DNA of 64,000 nt, taken from Arthrobacter sp. EPSL27. Its GTDB lineage: Bacteria; Actinomycetota; Actinomycetes; Actinomycetales; Micrococcaceae. This document shows positions 23,018 through 30,103 of the stretch, one piece after another. The position numbers were made by a program, and so were the translations under genes. A model generated the notes under the pieces. That model was not told the DNA's origin. It did no database searches and was given only the letters and a program-made list of their open reading frames with translations. The stretch lies in NCBI RefSeq assembly GCF_001512305.1, contig NZ_LNUT01000005.1:1213774-1277773 (forward strand), written 5' to 3'. The number at the start of each line of letters is the position of its first letter. Within the stretch, counting starts at the first letter, position 1.

Positions 23018-23560
23018 CTAGTCCGGGGACCGGTGAAGGACAAAGATGCCGCCGTAGGCGGGCTGGTCCCGCCGCTGCCGGTCGCTGCCGGTGTAGTCGT
23101 CCAGAACCGCACCGATGCGCCGGATAAGGTCTTCGGCGTCCCGGTCGGAAAGATGCAGGACAAAGCGGGAGAGGCTGGTGAGCGCATCCGGCCCTGCTTC
23201 CGCGAGCTCTTCCCGGAACGCCTCGACCGGCGCCAGCGGTCCGCCGGGACCCGCCTCGCCCAGGGCGGTGTCCAGATTCCAGGACCGCCCCGTGGACCGG
23301 TAGGGCTTCTCCAGCGCGCCGCTTTCCCCAGCGCGAACCTCAGCGGCTTCGAGGAATCCAGCCGAGAGCAGTTGCCGCACGTGATACAGCACCGTGCCCG
23401 GGTCCTGGCCCAGCCGGTCGGCGAGTTGCTTGTTGGTCAGTTCGTGGAGCCCGCACAGGCGCAGGATCCTCAAGCGCAGCGGATGCGCCAGCGCCTTGAT
23501 TTCCCGGGCGCTGGCGGCGGATTTTTTCTCGTCCGCGCCCGTCGGCGCTGCGTCCGTCAT
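23018..23560 (-). CDS. ArsR-like winged-helix regulator
   Basis: A 180-residue regulator. Residues about 20-95 form an ArsR/HTH_20 winged helix (IKALAHPLRLRILRLCG, then NKQLADRLGQDPGTVLYHVRQL). The C-terminal half is a longer effector region ending SDRQRRDQPAYGGIFVLHR. No metal-binding Cys cluster is seen in the recognition region, so it is probably not a classical arsenic or metal sensor. It is divergent from an MFS exporter across a 74-base gap that contains an inverted repeat, and probably controls that exporter. Confidence 0.85.
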   Translation of the reverse strand: MTDAAPTGADEKKSAASAREIKALAHPLRLRILRLCGLHELTNKQLADRLGQDPGTVLYHVRQLLSAGFLEAAEVRAGESGALEKPYRSTGRSWNLDTALGEAGPGGPLAPVEAFREELAEAGPDALTSLSRFVLHLSDRDAEDLIRRIGAVLDDYTGSDRQRRDQPAYGGIFVLHRSPD

Positions 23561-23587
23561 GCATCCACCCTACGAGCTGATGTACTT

Positions 23588-23606
23588 AATTCAACCCCCT
23601 TGAATT
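23588..23606. promoter_or_regulatory. Inverted-repeat operator between ArsR-like and MFS genes
   Basis: AATTCAA at 23588-23594 and TTGAATT at 23600-23606 form a perfect 7-bp inverted repeat with a CCCCC spacer. It lies about 28 bases from both starts, as expected for an operator shared by divergent genes. Confidence 0.7.
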
Positions 23607-23634
23607 TTCTCAATCAATAGGAAATGGTTCACCT

Positions 23635-24885
23635 ATGACCAGTTCCGCCGCGCAGGTGAAAGAACAAAGTGGTGCCCCGCTGGGTGCGTCCTACTGGAAG
23701 CTGTGGACCTCATCCGGGCTGTCCAACCTCGCGGACGGCGTCTTCAAGATCGCGCTGCCGCTGCTGGCCATCCAGTTCACGCAGTCGCCCACGCTGATCG
23801 CCGGACTGAGTGTCGCAGCGACGCTTCCGTGGCTTCTCTTCGCCCTCACCGCCGGGGCGCTGGCCGACCGGCTGGACCGGCGCAAGCTGATGATGTGGGC
23901 GAACCTCGGCCGCGCCGTGCTGCCGGCTTTGCTGGTGGCCGGCATCCTGCTGGATTTGGGCTCCATCTGGGCCCTGTACGTTGTCGCACTGATGGTGGGT
24001 GTGGCTGAAACGCTGTACGACACCTCCGCGCAGTCGATCCTGCCCCAGCTGGTTCGCAGGGACCAACTGTCACGCGCCAACGGCCGGCTCTACGCCGTAG
24101 AGCTCACGGCAAACCAGTTCGTCGGCCCCCCGCTGGGCGGGCTGCTGGTGGCCATCGGCGTCGTCGCGGGCTTTGCCGCGCCGGCCGCACTGTGGCTGGC
24201 CGCCGTCGGTGCCCTGTTCCTGGTCCCGGGGGCCTTCCGGACCGAGCGGGAGGTGAAGACCACCCTGCGGTTCGACATCGGTGAAGGATTGCGGTTCCTC
24301 TGGAACCAAAAGATTCTTCGGACGCTCGCGGTGATGACAGGGGTGTTCAACTTCGCGTCCAACGCGGCGTTCGCGGTCTTCGTGCTGTTCGCTGTGGGCC
24401 CGGCATCGGCGATGAAACTGTCCGAGGTGGGGTTCGGCGTTCTCTTGACGACCTCCGCCCTCGGCGCCTTCGCCGGCTCGTTCCTCGCCGAACGGGTCGA
24501 AGCCAGGCTGGACCGATCCAGGTCCCTGGCCCTCACGATCCTCGGCGGCGCACTATTCGTGGGCGCACCGGCCCTCACGAACAACCCCTACATTCTTGGC
24601 CCACTCTTCTTCGTTGGCGGGGCGCTGATCGTGCTGTGGAACGTCATCACCGTATCCCTGCGCCAGCGCATTGCCCCCAACCGTCTTCTGGGCCGGGTCA
24701 ACAGTGCCTACCGCCTGCTGGCGTGGGGCACCATGCCGCTCGGCGCGGCAGCGGGCGGCCTGCTGGCCCAGTGGCTGGGCCTGCAGGTCATGTTCGGCAT
24801 CATGGGAGTGCTGACCCTCGCGCTGCTCGGGCTGATGCCGATCCTCACCGACAGGGCGATTGCCGCGGCCGACGTCGAATCCTGA
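23635..24885 (+). CDS. MFS exporter (EntS/DHA3-like)
   Basis: A 416-residue transporter with twelve predicted helices. The conserved loop between helices 2 and 3 reads GALADRLDRRKLMM. The LGRAVLPALLVAGI and YDTSAQSILPQLVRRDQLSRANG segments are typical of the enterobactin-exporter/macrolide-efflux (DHA3) group. It is probably a proton-driven exporter of a drug or metabolite. Control by the divergent ArsR-like protein is likely because they share one operator-bearing promoter region. Confidence 0.88.
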   Translation: MTSSAAQVKEQSGAPLGASYWKLWTSSGLSNLADGVFKIALPLLAIQFTQSPTLIAGLSVAATLPWLLFALTAGALADRLDRRKLMMWANLGRAVLPALLVAGILLDLGSIWALYVVALMVGVAETLYDTSAQSILPQLVRRDQLSRANGRLYAVELTANQFVGPPLGGLLVAIGVVAGFAAPAALWLAAVGALFLVPGAFRTEREVKTTLRFDIGEGLRFLWNQKILRTLAVMTGVFNFASNAAFAVFVLFAVGPASAMKLSEVGFGVLLTTSALGAFAGSFLAERVEARLDRSRSLALTILGGALFVGAPALTNNPYILGPLFFVGGALIVLWNVITVSLRQRIAPNRLLGRVNSAYRLLAWGTMPLGAAAGGLLAQWLGLQVMFGIMGVLTLALLGLMPILTDRAIAAADVES

Positions 24886-25044
24886 GTTGTTCCGTACGCA
24901 TCGGCGAAGCGCCGCGGCGCGCTACCTGCCGGTACAGCTGCCCCTCCTCACCGACATGAGCGGCAATCACCACGCCCCGCAGGCTCTGCTCGATTTAGCA
25001 CGGCAAACAAGAGAAAAGTCGTCAAGCCAGAACAAAAGGGTGGT

Positions 25045-25065
25045 GCGTCGCGAAGTCCGCGACGC
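25045..25065. terminator. Hairpin between convergent genes
   Basis: GCGTCGCG at 25045-25052 pairs perfectly with CGCGACGC at 25058-25065 around AAGTC. It lies between the MFS gene and the end of the envelope-stress operon. No T-run is present. The rest of the 192-base gap shows only a weak 41-codon ORF without a ribosome site. Confidence 0.45.
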
Positions 25066-25077
25066 GGTGAACCTGGA

Positions 25078-25506
25078 CTAGCGCTCAATCCTGGATGAGT
25101 CTGGCTCCTCATCTCCCGGCCGAAGGAAGTGCCAGGCCGCCACCCCCGCGGTCACTGCGACTGCGACCGCCGCGGCAATCAACCAGGCTTTCCCGGAAGC
25201 CGTCCGCCTCGACTTCGCTTTGGCGGGCGCCGGGACAACTTTGGGTGCCACCCGGTGCAGCCCCTCATGGACACGGGGAGTCAGAGTTTCGACGCCGCCG
25301 GCGAGCTCGTCAGCGAGCCGCCGCAGACCGGCCTGGATCCTCGGGGAAGCAGCTTCAACCCCGGTATCGAGCCCTGCGATCGCTTTTTGCAGTGCCGCCT
25401 CGACCCCGGGGGTGGCCCACTCCCTCCCTTTCGTGAGCTGGGACATGAGATTCTCGGAAAGATGCCGTACCTGAACGGCCTGCACTGTGGGTGTTGCCGT
25501 GCGCAT
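25078..25506 (-). CDS. Small tail-anchored membrane protein of the envelope-stress operon
   Basis: A 142-residue protein of no recognised family. Residues 30-85 contain three amphipathic repeats spaced 22 residues apart (PGVEAAL at P33, PRIQAGL at P55, PRVHEGL at P77). A basic linker follows, then one transmembrane helix at about 107-127, then an acidic tail. A GAGGAGG ribosome site precedes ATG 25506. The upstream open frame runs into the preceding gene and was not used. It is the last gene of the Asp23/sigma-factor operon, 97 bases after its neighbour. The repeated helices could rest on the membrane or bind a partner protein (inference). Confidence 0.65.
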   Translation of the reverse strand: MRTATPTVQAVQVRHLSENLMSQLTKGREWATPGVEAALQKAIAGLDTGVEAASPRIQAGLRRLADELAGGVETLTPRVHEGLHRVAPKVVPAPAKAKSRRTASGKAWLIAAAVAVAVTAGVAAWHFLRPGDEEPDSSRIER

Positions 25507-25583
25507 GGGTGCCTCCTCGGTGCGTGATGGATGCCCATAGCCTACGGCGCCCGGCGCCGTCGAAACAGGCGCTTCCGTGTGCT

Positions 25584-25600
25584 GCCGGGCTAAACCCGGC
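25584..25600 (-). terminator. Small intra-operon hairpin
   Basis: GCCGGG at 25584-25589 pairs with CCCGGC at 25595-25600 around CTAAA, just after the stop of the short Asp23-like gene. It may reduce expression of the last gene of the operon. Confidence 0.35.
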
Positions 25601-25603
25601 GCC

Positions 25604-25984
25604 TCAGGCGCTGATCTGCGCCACCACAATCTGGGCCACCACAATCTGCACGGCGCAGGGCCGCGGACTGAGGTACTGCCGGACAGCGCCCGCCGCGGCC
25701 CGGACCACCTCCGGCGCGGGCCGCGTGGCGTCCACGCCGATCCGCGCCCTGACCGTGAGGCCGGCGCCGGAGTCTGCGAGCGCCACGAGGGCCGGCTGCT
25801 CCCCCGTCACGGCGGAGACCACGGCCCCGGCGATGCTCTGCCACAGCGGCTGGGCCGGATAGAGGGCCGTCACGCCGTCGACCGCCCGGATGACCTCCTG
25901 CAGTTCAGCCGCCAGCTGCTCGCCAGACTCTGCACCGGAGGGCACGGCGGCCACGGCATCGCCGGGTACTGAAGGCTGGGTCAT
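25604..25984 (-). CDS. Short Asp23-like protein
   Basis: A 126-residue protein. The central region (QEVIRAVDGVTALYPAQPLW, then VRARIGVDATRPAPEVVRAAAGAVRQYL) resembles the strand-helix pattern of Asp23/Gls24 proteins, but the signature is weak. The C-terminus ends QIVVAQIVVAQISA, which comes from a 13-bp direct repeat CCACCACAATCTG at 25621 and 25636, probably replication slippage. ATG 25984 overlaps the preceding stop by four bases, so it is translated together with the zinc anti-sigma/Asp23 fusion. Its function is unknown. Confidence 0.6.
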   Translation of the reverse strand: MTQPSVPGDAVAAVPSGAESGEQLAAELQEVIRAVDGVTALYPAQPLWQSIAGAVVSAVTGEQPALVALADSGAGLTVRARIGVDATRPAPEVVRAAAGAVRQYLSPRPCAVQIVVAQIVVAQISA

Positions 25985-26613
25985 GGCTTCTCCTCTGGGG
26001 TCTGGGGGTCCTCCGCCTGCGCGGTGCCGGAGGCGGGCCGGGGGCCGGGAGGCTCCAGGACATCGGTGATGGTGACGTCAATGGCCGTGATGTTCAGTTC
26101 CGTGTGCCGGGCCAGGGCATCGGCCAGCTGCCACCGCAGGGCGGCGGCGCGGTCCTCCATGGGGTGCCCGTACACGACGGCGAGTTCGACGCTGACAGTG
26201 ACCGGCGCGCCGGGCTCCGTGACGTCCCCATAGAGCCGGCACTTGCCCGCGGCGGTGCCGGGCAGCCCGTCCGCGATGGACCGGATGAGCGCCGCGACGG
26301 AGCCTTCCGTTTCGGAGAGGACATCCGCCGGGTCATCGGCTCGGACCGGGATGCTCCGGCCGGGACGGAGCTCCAGTCGCAGGTTGCCCAGGATGGCCTG
26401 CATCCAGTCGTCGGTGCCGCTGCCTGCCTCGGTGAGGTCGGCGTCGAGCAGTTCATGCCCCAGGGCAGAGAGCCTGCGCAAGGAGGCCAGGCCGGCCTGG
26501 CACTCCGGACACTGCTCCAGATGCTCGGGATCGGAGGTCCGTCCGGTGTCCAGGTATTCGCTCAGGTCCGCCAGGCTGCGCCCGCAGCCGAGGGTGTCGC
26601 CGGGTGTGCTCAT
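25981..26613 (-). CDS. Zinc anti-sigma motif fused to an Asp23-like domain
   Basis: A 210-residue soluble protein. Near its start is HLEQCPEC (H31-x3-C35-x2-C38), exactly the H-x3-C-x2-C pattern of zinc-binding anti-sigma (ZAS) domains. Residues about 120-187 resemble an Asp23/Gls24 domain (PVTVSVELAVVYGH, then ADALARHTELNITAIDVTITDV). ATG 26613 was chosen because it overlaps the ECF sigma stop by four bases and has GGAGG seven bases upstream; ATG 26619 has no room for that site. Unlike most anti-sigma factors it has no transmembrane helix. It probably holds the sigma factor inactive and senses envelope state through Asp23/AmaP partners (inference). Confidence 0.75.
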   Translation of the reverse strand: MSTPGDTLGCGRSLADLSEYLDTGRTSDPEHLEQCPECQAGLASLRRLSALGHELLDADLTEAGSGTDDWMQAILGNLRLELRPGRSIPVRADDPADVLSETEGSVAALIRSIADGLPGTAAGKCRLYGDVTEPGAPVTVSVELAVVYGHPMEDRAAALRWQLADALARHTELNITAIDVTITDVLEPPGPRPASGTAQAEDPQTPEEKP

Positions 26614-27257
26614 CGCCATGCCTCCATTTCGCGCGCCAGGGTGATCCGCGCCCGTGCCAGCCGTCCTCGGACGCTTGCGGTGCTGATGTTCAGGGTCCGC
26701 GCAATGTCCTCATAGCTCTGGTCGTTGAATTCCTTCAGCACCCAACATCGCCGCTGCTCCTCAGGGAGGGCAGCCAGTGCCGCCTTCAGGGCCTCGACCC
26801 GTGAGCCGCTGACGGCGGCCGACTCGGGGTCGGCGCTGCCGGGCCGCCCCGCTCCGGCATCCACCGTATCCTCCACCTCGGTGACGTCGGCGTGCAGCCG
26901 ACGCCTGCGGAGGTGGTCGACGCTGCGGCTTCCGGTGATGCGCAGCAGCCACCCCTTCACCGCTGCCGGGTCGCGGAGGGTGTCCAGCTGCCGCCAGGCC
27001 TGCATCAGCGATTCCTGCACGACGTCGTCGGCGTCGGCCAGGGATCCGGTGAGCCGGCGGGCGCTGGCCCGCATCAATGGTCCGTGGCGCCGGGCGAGGG
27101 CCTCAAAGGCCGCTGTGTCGCCGTCGGCCGCCCTTCCCGCCAACAGCGCATCCGGAACCAGGTCAAGCTGGTGCGGTGCCGGGGGTGGATTCACGTCTCT
27201 GTCGCTTTCATCGCGGGGTTCAGGGGCCGGTGGCGGCGGGCCGGGCGGCGCCGCCAC
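26610..27257 (-). CDS. ECF-type RNA polymerase sigma factor
   Basis: A protein of up to 215 residues with sigma-70 region 2 at about residues 41-108 (DADDVVQESLMQAWRQLDTL) and region 4 at about 150-205 (LPEEQRRCWVLKEFNDQSYEDIARTL, given by its start and end). It redirects RNA polymerase to a stress regulon. GTG 27257 gives the longest form. GTG 27194 would remove a 21-residue Pro-rich start, and neither has a strong ribosome site. It overlaps the ZAS-Asp23 gene by four bases, the usual arrangement for a sigma factor with its anti-sigma factor. It lies inside the Asp23/AmaP operon, so it may drive that operon. Confidence 0.88.
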   Translation of the reverse strand: MAAPPGPPPPAPEPRDESDRDVNPPPAPHQLDLVPDALLAGRAADGDTAAFEALARRHGPLMRASARRLTGSLADADDVVQESLMQAWRQLDTLRDPAAVKGWLLRITGSRSVDHLRRRRLHADVTEVEDTVDAGAGRPGSADPESAAVSGSRVEALKAALAALPEEQRRCWVLKEFNDQSYEDIARTLNISTASVRGRLARARITLAREMEAWR

Positions 27258-27304
27258 CGGATCAGGCCGGGGGTGCGGCGCGCGCCCTGGCTCCTTCGCG
27301 CGTC

Positions 27305-27535
27305 CTAGTCCTTGCTGAGGCCGTCCTTGAGCTTCCGGGCGGCGTCTTTGAGGTTGTCGCCGATGCCGGCGGCCGCGTCCTTGACCTTCTCGCCGGCTTC
27401 CTGCACCTTTGCCTGGGCCTGGTCGCGCTGGCCCTGGCGTTCGAGGTCCTCGTTGCCGGTCACCTTGCCGGCCGCCTCCTTGGCCGCGCCGAGGTGGTTG
27501 ATGACGGTGGGGTTGCCCTTGTTCTCGAGTCCCAT
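27305..27535 (-). CDS. CsbD-family stress protein
   Basis: A 76-residue, highly charged helical protein. It has the CsbD pattern HLGAAKEAAGKVTGNEDLE followed by GQRDQAQAKVQEAGEKVKDA. CsbD proteins are induced by general stress in Bacillus and many other bacteria, but their molecular role is unclear. ATG 27535 lies about 59 bases after the AmaP-like gene, and the ECF sigma gene follows 47 bases after its stop. All are on one strand, so it is probably part of the same stress operon. Confidence 0.9.
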   Translation of the reverse strand: MGLENKGNPTVINHLGAAKEAAGKVTGNEDLERQGQRDQAQAKVQEAGEKVKDAAAGIGDNLKDAARKLKDGLSKD

Positions 27536-27594
27536 GACGTTCGTTTCCTTTTCTGCTTGTTGTGCGTGTTGTGACTGTTGATAATGCAGGCGGC

Positions 27595-28206
27595 TTACCG
27601 GGCGCGGTCCGGTCCGGCCACCGCGGATTTGGCTCCGCCGGTGATTCGTACCAGCACCGGCACCGGATGGCCCAGGAGGGCGTCGATGCCGCGCACCAGA
27701 TCCTCGGCCGTGTCGGCCAGCTCCCGCGGAGAGGCTCCTTTGCGCGCCTGCAGCCGCAGCCGCAGCCGGAGCCCGGTGCCGCGCCGGCTCCCCCAGGCCG
27801 AGACCGTGGAGCCCAGCACCAGGCGGTTGCCCTCCAGCGACTGGCTCACCGCCGCCCCGATGAGTCCGGCGTCCACGACGGTGGTGCCGCGGTCCCCGTC
27901 AGATTCGCGGGCAAGCCGCGGGGTCCTGCCGCCGCCCTGCGAGGCGAGCCATGCGATGCACAGCCCGGCGGCCAGGACCAGCCCGGCGACGCCGGCCACG
28001 GCCCACCAGCTGCGGGCCGGCCCGGGAAGCGGTGCTGCGGCGAGGGCATCCCCGAGGTGGCCCGTAAGACTGTTGCCGGCGTCCGTCCAGGCTGCCGCGG
28101 CGACCGGGACGAGCCCGGTGGCGGCGAGCGCCGCCCCGCCCGCCAGCAGCGCCAGCCCGGCAAGGGCCAGCAGGATGCGGTTGAGTGCCCTGTTGGTGTT
28201 GCTCAC
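27595..28206 (-). CDS. AmaP-like membrane anchor of Asp23 proteins
   Basis: A 203-residue protein with two predicted transmembrane helices near residues 10-32 and 66-88, followed by a cytoplasmic domain ending LRLRLRLQARKGASPRELAD and PVPVLVRITGG. This matches the AmaP (alkaline shock response membrane anchor) layout. In Staphylococcus AmaP tethers Asp23 to the membrane. The GTG 28206 start overlaps the stop of the upstream DUF6286-type gene (GTGA). It probably recruits the operon's Asp23 proteins to the membrane. Confidence 0.75.
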   Translation of the reverse strand: MSNTNRALNRILLALAGLALLAGGAALAATGLVPVAAAAWTDAGNSLTGHLGDALAAAPLPGPARSWWAVAGVAGLVLAAGLCIAWLASQGGGRTPRLARESDGDRGTTVVDAGLIGAAVSQSLEGNRLVLGSTVSAWGSRRGTGLRLRLRLQARKGASPRELADTAEDLVRGIDALLGHPVPVLVRITGGAKSAVAGPDRAR

Positions 28207-28784
28207 TGTCCCAGTGCTCCTTCCCTCATGATCTGGACCGTCGGCGAGACCGGGCGGTCCAGCTGGTAGGCGCGCAGTTCGCCGTCGACCGCTGCCTGGA
28301 CCGCTTCCCGGTCCACCGGCAGGCCCGACGTCGGGCGCACCCGGACCCGGACAGACCGTCCGGAGACCGTGGTGGTCACCTGCCCGGGGCTGAGCCCGGC
28401 GGCGAGTCCCGCCCGCCGCGACACCGCGGCGGCGATGACCTCGTCATCCGCCACAACGGCGCTGCGGTCGCTGTGCAGGGCGCGCCGGTGCCGGCGGCCG
28501 CCCGCCAGGGCGGCGCCGAGCAGGACCAGTCCCAGGATGGCCAGGCCTGCACCGGCGGCGGCCAGTCCGGCCGGGATGGTGTTGGCCGGCAGCCCTGCCA
28601 GCCACTGGCCCAGCTGCCCGGGGCTGGCGAGCACCGGGTTCTGCCCCAGCAGCGCCAGCAAGGATTCGAGGGCCAGCCAGAGGAACACCACGGCAATGAC
28701 CGCCGCCGTCAGCGCGGACGCCGCGGCCCGGGATGAGTGGGTTTCCCGCCGGACCAGGCGCCGGACCGATCGCTCCTGTGTCAT
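28203..28784 (-). CDS. DUF6286-type membrane protein
   Basis: A 193-residue protein. A basic N-terminus is followed by two predicted membrane helices at about 21-46 and 70-92. The cytoplasmic C-terminal domain (DDEVIAAAVSRRAGLAAGL, then RVRVRPTSGLPVDREAVQAA) resembles the DUF6286/AmaP-like domain. It overlaps its neighbours on both sides by four bases (ATGA and GTGA). With the AmaP-like gene it forms a pair of similar two-helix membrane proteins, perhaps a heteromeric anchor for Asp23 proteins (inference). Confidence 0.7.
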   Translation of the reverse strand: MTQERSVRRLVRRETHSSRAAASALTAAVIAVVFLWLALESLLALLGQNPVLASPGQLGQWLAGLPANTIPAGLAAAGAGLAILGLVLLGAALAGGRRHRRALHSDRSAVVADDEVIAAAVSRRAGLAAGLSPGQVTTTVSGRSVRVRVRPTSGLPVDREAVQAAVDGELRAYQLDRPVSPTVQIMREGALGQ

Positions 28785-29185
28785 GCCGCCCTCCTTTGCC
28801 GGTGCGTGGATTCCTGGTTGATGGGTGCCGCCGGGGACGGCACGGTTGTCCCGTCCACCCGGCCGGCGGGTGCCGGTTTCGACCCGCTGAGCCGGATGTC
28901 GATCCGGCCGAGGGTCCGGCCGGTGAGCTCCTGGCCACGGGCGGCGATGGCTGCCCGGGCGGCCCGCGACCGGTCGAAGAGGCTGCCGTGGCCGGACTCC
29001 GGGCTGGTGCCCAGCAGCGCCGGGAGCGCCAGCCGGACGGTGACGGCGGCGGCGAGCCGGCCGGCGTCGTCCTCCAGGTCCGCCGTGACGTTCCGGCGCG
29101 GCACACGAAAGGCGTGCGCGGCGACGGCTTCGATGGTGTGCCGCAGGGCCGCCCGGGTGATGCGGGTGTGGCCGGGGCGGGTCAT
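28781..29185 (-). CDS. Asp23-related protein with Pro-rich tail
   Basis: A 134-residue soluble protein. Residues 1-50 (HTRITRAALRHTIEAVAAHAFRV...NVTADLEDDAGRLAAAVTVRLALPAL, given in part) have the helix-then-strands pattern of Asp23-like domains. A second block, RAARAAIAARGQELTG followed by GRIDIRLSGS, repeats the theme. The tail is Pro/Ala-rich. ATG 29185 was chosen because it overlaps the DUF2273 stop by four bases. The much longer upstream reading lies opposite the conserved Asp23 gene and was rejected. Confidence 0.65.
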   Translation of the reverse strand: MTRPGHTRITRAALRHTIEAVAAHAFRVPRRNVTADLEDDAGRLAAAVTVRLALPALLGTSPESGHGSLFDRSRAARAAIAARGQELTGRTLGRIDIRLSGSKPAPAGRVDGTTVPSPAAPINQESTHRQRRAA

Positions 29186-29373
29186 GAGGACGAGCGCTTG
29201 CCGCGCAGGGCGTCCATCACTCCCGCGATGTCCAGCCGGCCTTCGGCGGCCCGTCCCAGCGCAGCCCCGGCGCCCATGAACAGGCCGGTCAGCAGCAGTC
29301 CCCAGAACCCGAAGGCCAGCGCCGCCAGGGCGAGGACCGCCCCGGCGGCCATGCCGGTTACCGCGGGGCTCAT
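29182..29373 (-). CDS. DUF2273-like small membrane protein
   Basis: A 63-residue protein made almost entirely of two hydrophobic helices (VTGMAAGAVLALAALAFGFW and LLLTGLFMGAGAALGR), with a short basic tail RGKRSSS. DUF2273 proteins regularly accompany Asp23 and AmaP genes. Both ends overlap neighbouring genes by four bases. It is probably a membrane component of the Asp23 assembly; no activity is known. Confidence 0.75.
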   Translation of the reverse strand: MSPAVTGMAAGAVLALAALAFGFWGLLLTGLFMGAGAALGRAAEGRLDIAGVMDALRGKRSSS

Positions 29374-29849
29374 GCGACCCTCGGCTCGCGCTCGGCGTCG
29401 TCGGCGTCCTCGTCATCGGAGGGGACGTGGATGTCGGTGATGCTGATGTTGACCTCGGTGACCTCCATGCCCACGAGGTCCTCGACGGCGGAGTAGACCG
29501 CGTCGCGGGCGTTGTCCGCGACCTGCTGGAGCGGGTGCGGGTACTCGACCACCAGGGTCACGTCGACGGCCACCTGGGTCTGGCCGACCTCGACGCTGAC
29601 GCCCTGGGTGAGGTCCTTCTGGCCAACCTTTTCGCGCAGGGTGCCCAGGGCACGGGCGGCACCGCCGCCGAGGGCGTGGACACCGTCGATCTCCTGGATG
29701 GCGATGCCGGCGATCTTGGCCACGACGCCGTCGACCACCGTGGTGGCGCCGCGTCCGTCCTTGCCGGCGGGCTGAGTGGGCTTCGCCGTTGCGGTCTTGC
29801 CGTCGGTCTTGGCCTGAACGTCGGCGGGGGTGTGCGTCTGCGTGGTCAT
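29370..29849 (-). CDS. Asp23/Gls24 envelope stress protein
   Basis: A 159-residue protein and the clearest Asp23-family member here. It has the TTVVDGVVAKIAGIAIQEID start, GVHALGGG, and the strand pattern VAVDVTLVVEYPHPLQQVAD with VTEVNISITDIHV. The first 35 residues are a disordered Thr/Lys-rich arm and the last 15 are acidic. ATG 29849 is supported by an AGGAG box eight bases upstream; GTG 29858 overlaps that box. It is the first gene of the operon. Family members polymerise near the membrane and protect against envelope stress, including alkaline shock. Confidence 0.88.
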   Translation of the reverse strand: MTTQTHTPADVQAKTDGKTATAKPTQPAGKDGRGATTVVDGVVAKIAGIAIQEIDGVHALGGGAARALGTLREKVGQKDLTQGVSVEVGQTQVAVDVTLVVEYPHPLQQVADNARDAVYSAVEDLVGMEVTEVNISITDIHVPSDDEDADDAEREPRVA

Positions 29850-29888
29850 GGCATTCACTCCTGTTCGTTGTGCGAAAGGCGCCTTGAA

Positions 29889-29912
29889 GCGCCGTCATAG
29901 GTAAGACGGCGC
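29889..29912 (-). promoter_or_regulatory. Inverted repeat in the leader of the Asp23 operon
   Basis: GCGCCGTC at 29889-29896 and GACGGCGC at 29905-29912 form a perfect 8-bp inverted repeat with an eight-base loop, 40 bases upstream of asp23. It could be an operator or a leader hairpin. A GGAAT element lies upstream on the same strand, but its spacing to GTC is too short for a standard ECF promoter. Confidence 0.5.
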
Positions 29913-29941
29913 CCGGCGCGCATTCCTCACGGTCGAATTTG

Positions 29942-29957
29942 AGTGATCTGCATCACA
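29942..29957. promoter_or_regulatory. CRP/GlxR-type site
   Basis: Read on the minus strand, TGTGATGCAGATCACT matches the cAMP-receptor consensus TGTGA-N6-TCACA at nine of ten positions. It lies between the divergent asp23 operon and the PAS-ANTAR gene, so it could control either. Confidence 0.6.
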
Positions 29958-30033
29958 TTGCGGAGTCGGCAGGACCTCGCACACCACCCCGGATACAAGC
30001 CGACCCTGAGACGTCCGCCCGGGGATGATCCCT

Positions 30034-30042
30034 GCTATATTC
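30034..30042 (+). promoter_or_regulatory. Extended -10 promoter for the PAS-ANTAR gene
   Basis: TGCTATATT at 30034-30042 is an extended -10 element (TGn plus TATATT), 61 bases before the ATG. No good -35 is visible at normal spacing, as is usual for extended -10 promoters. Confidence 0.5.
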
Positions 30043-30103
30043 TGGTGCCGTAAGGCCCTGGCAGGGGGTAGCCGGGGCAGCAGCACGTCGAACGGCCCCT
30101 TGA

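Noticed and set aside
24956..25081. 41-codon ORF between the MFS gene and the stress operon
   Set aside because: No ribosome site, overlaps the end of the convergent gene, and contains the hairpin at 25045-25065 inside its frame.
29186..29416. 211-residue version of the Asp23-related protein at 28781
   Set aside because: The extra region overlaps DUF2273 and the Asp23 gene in another frame. ATG 29185 gives the standard four-base overlap.
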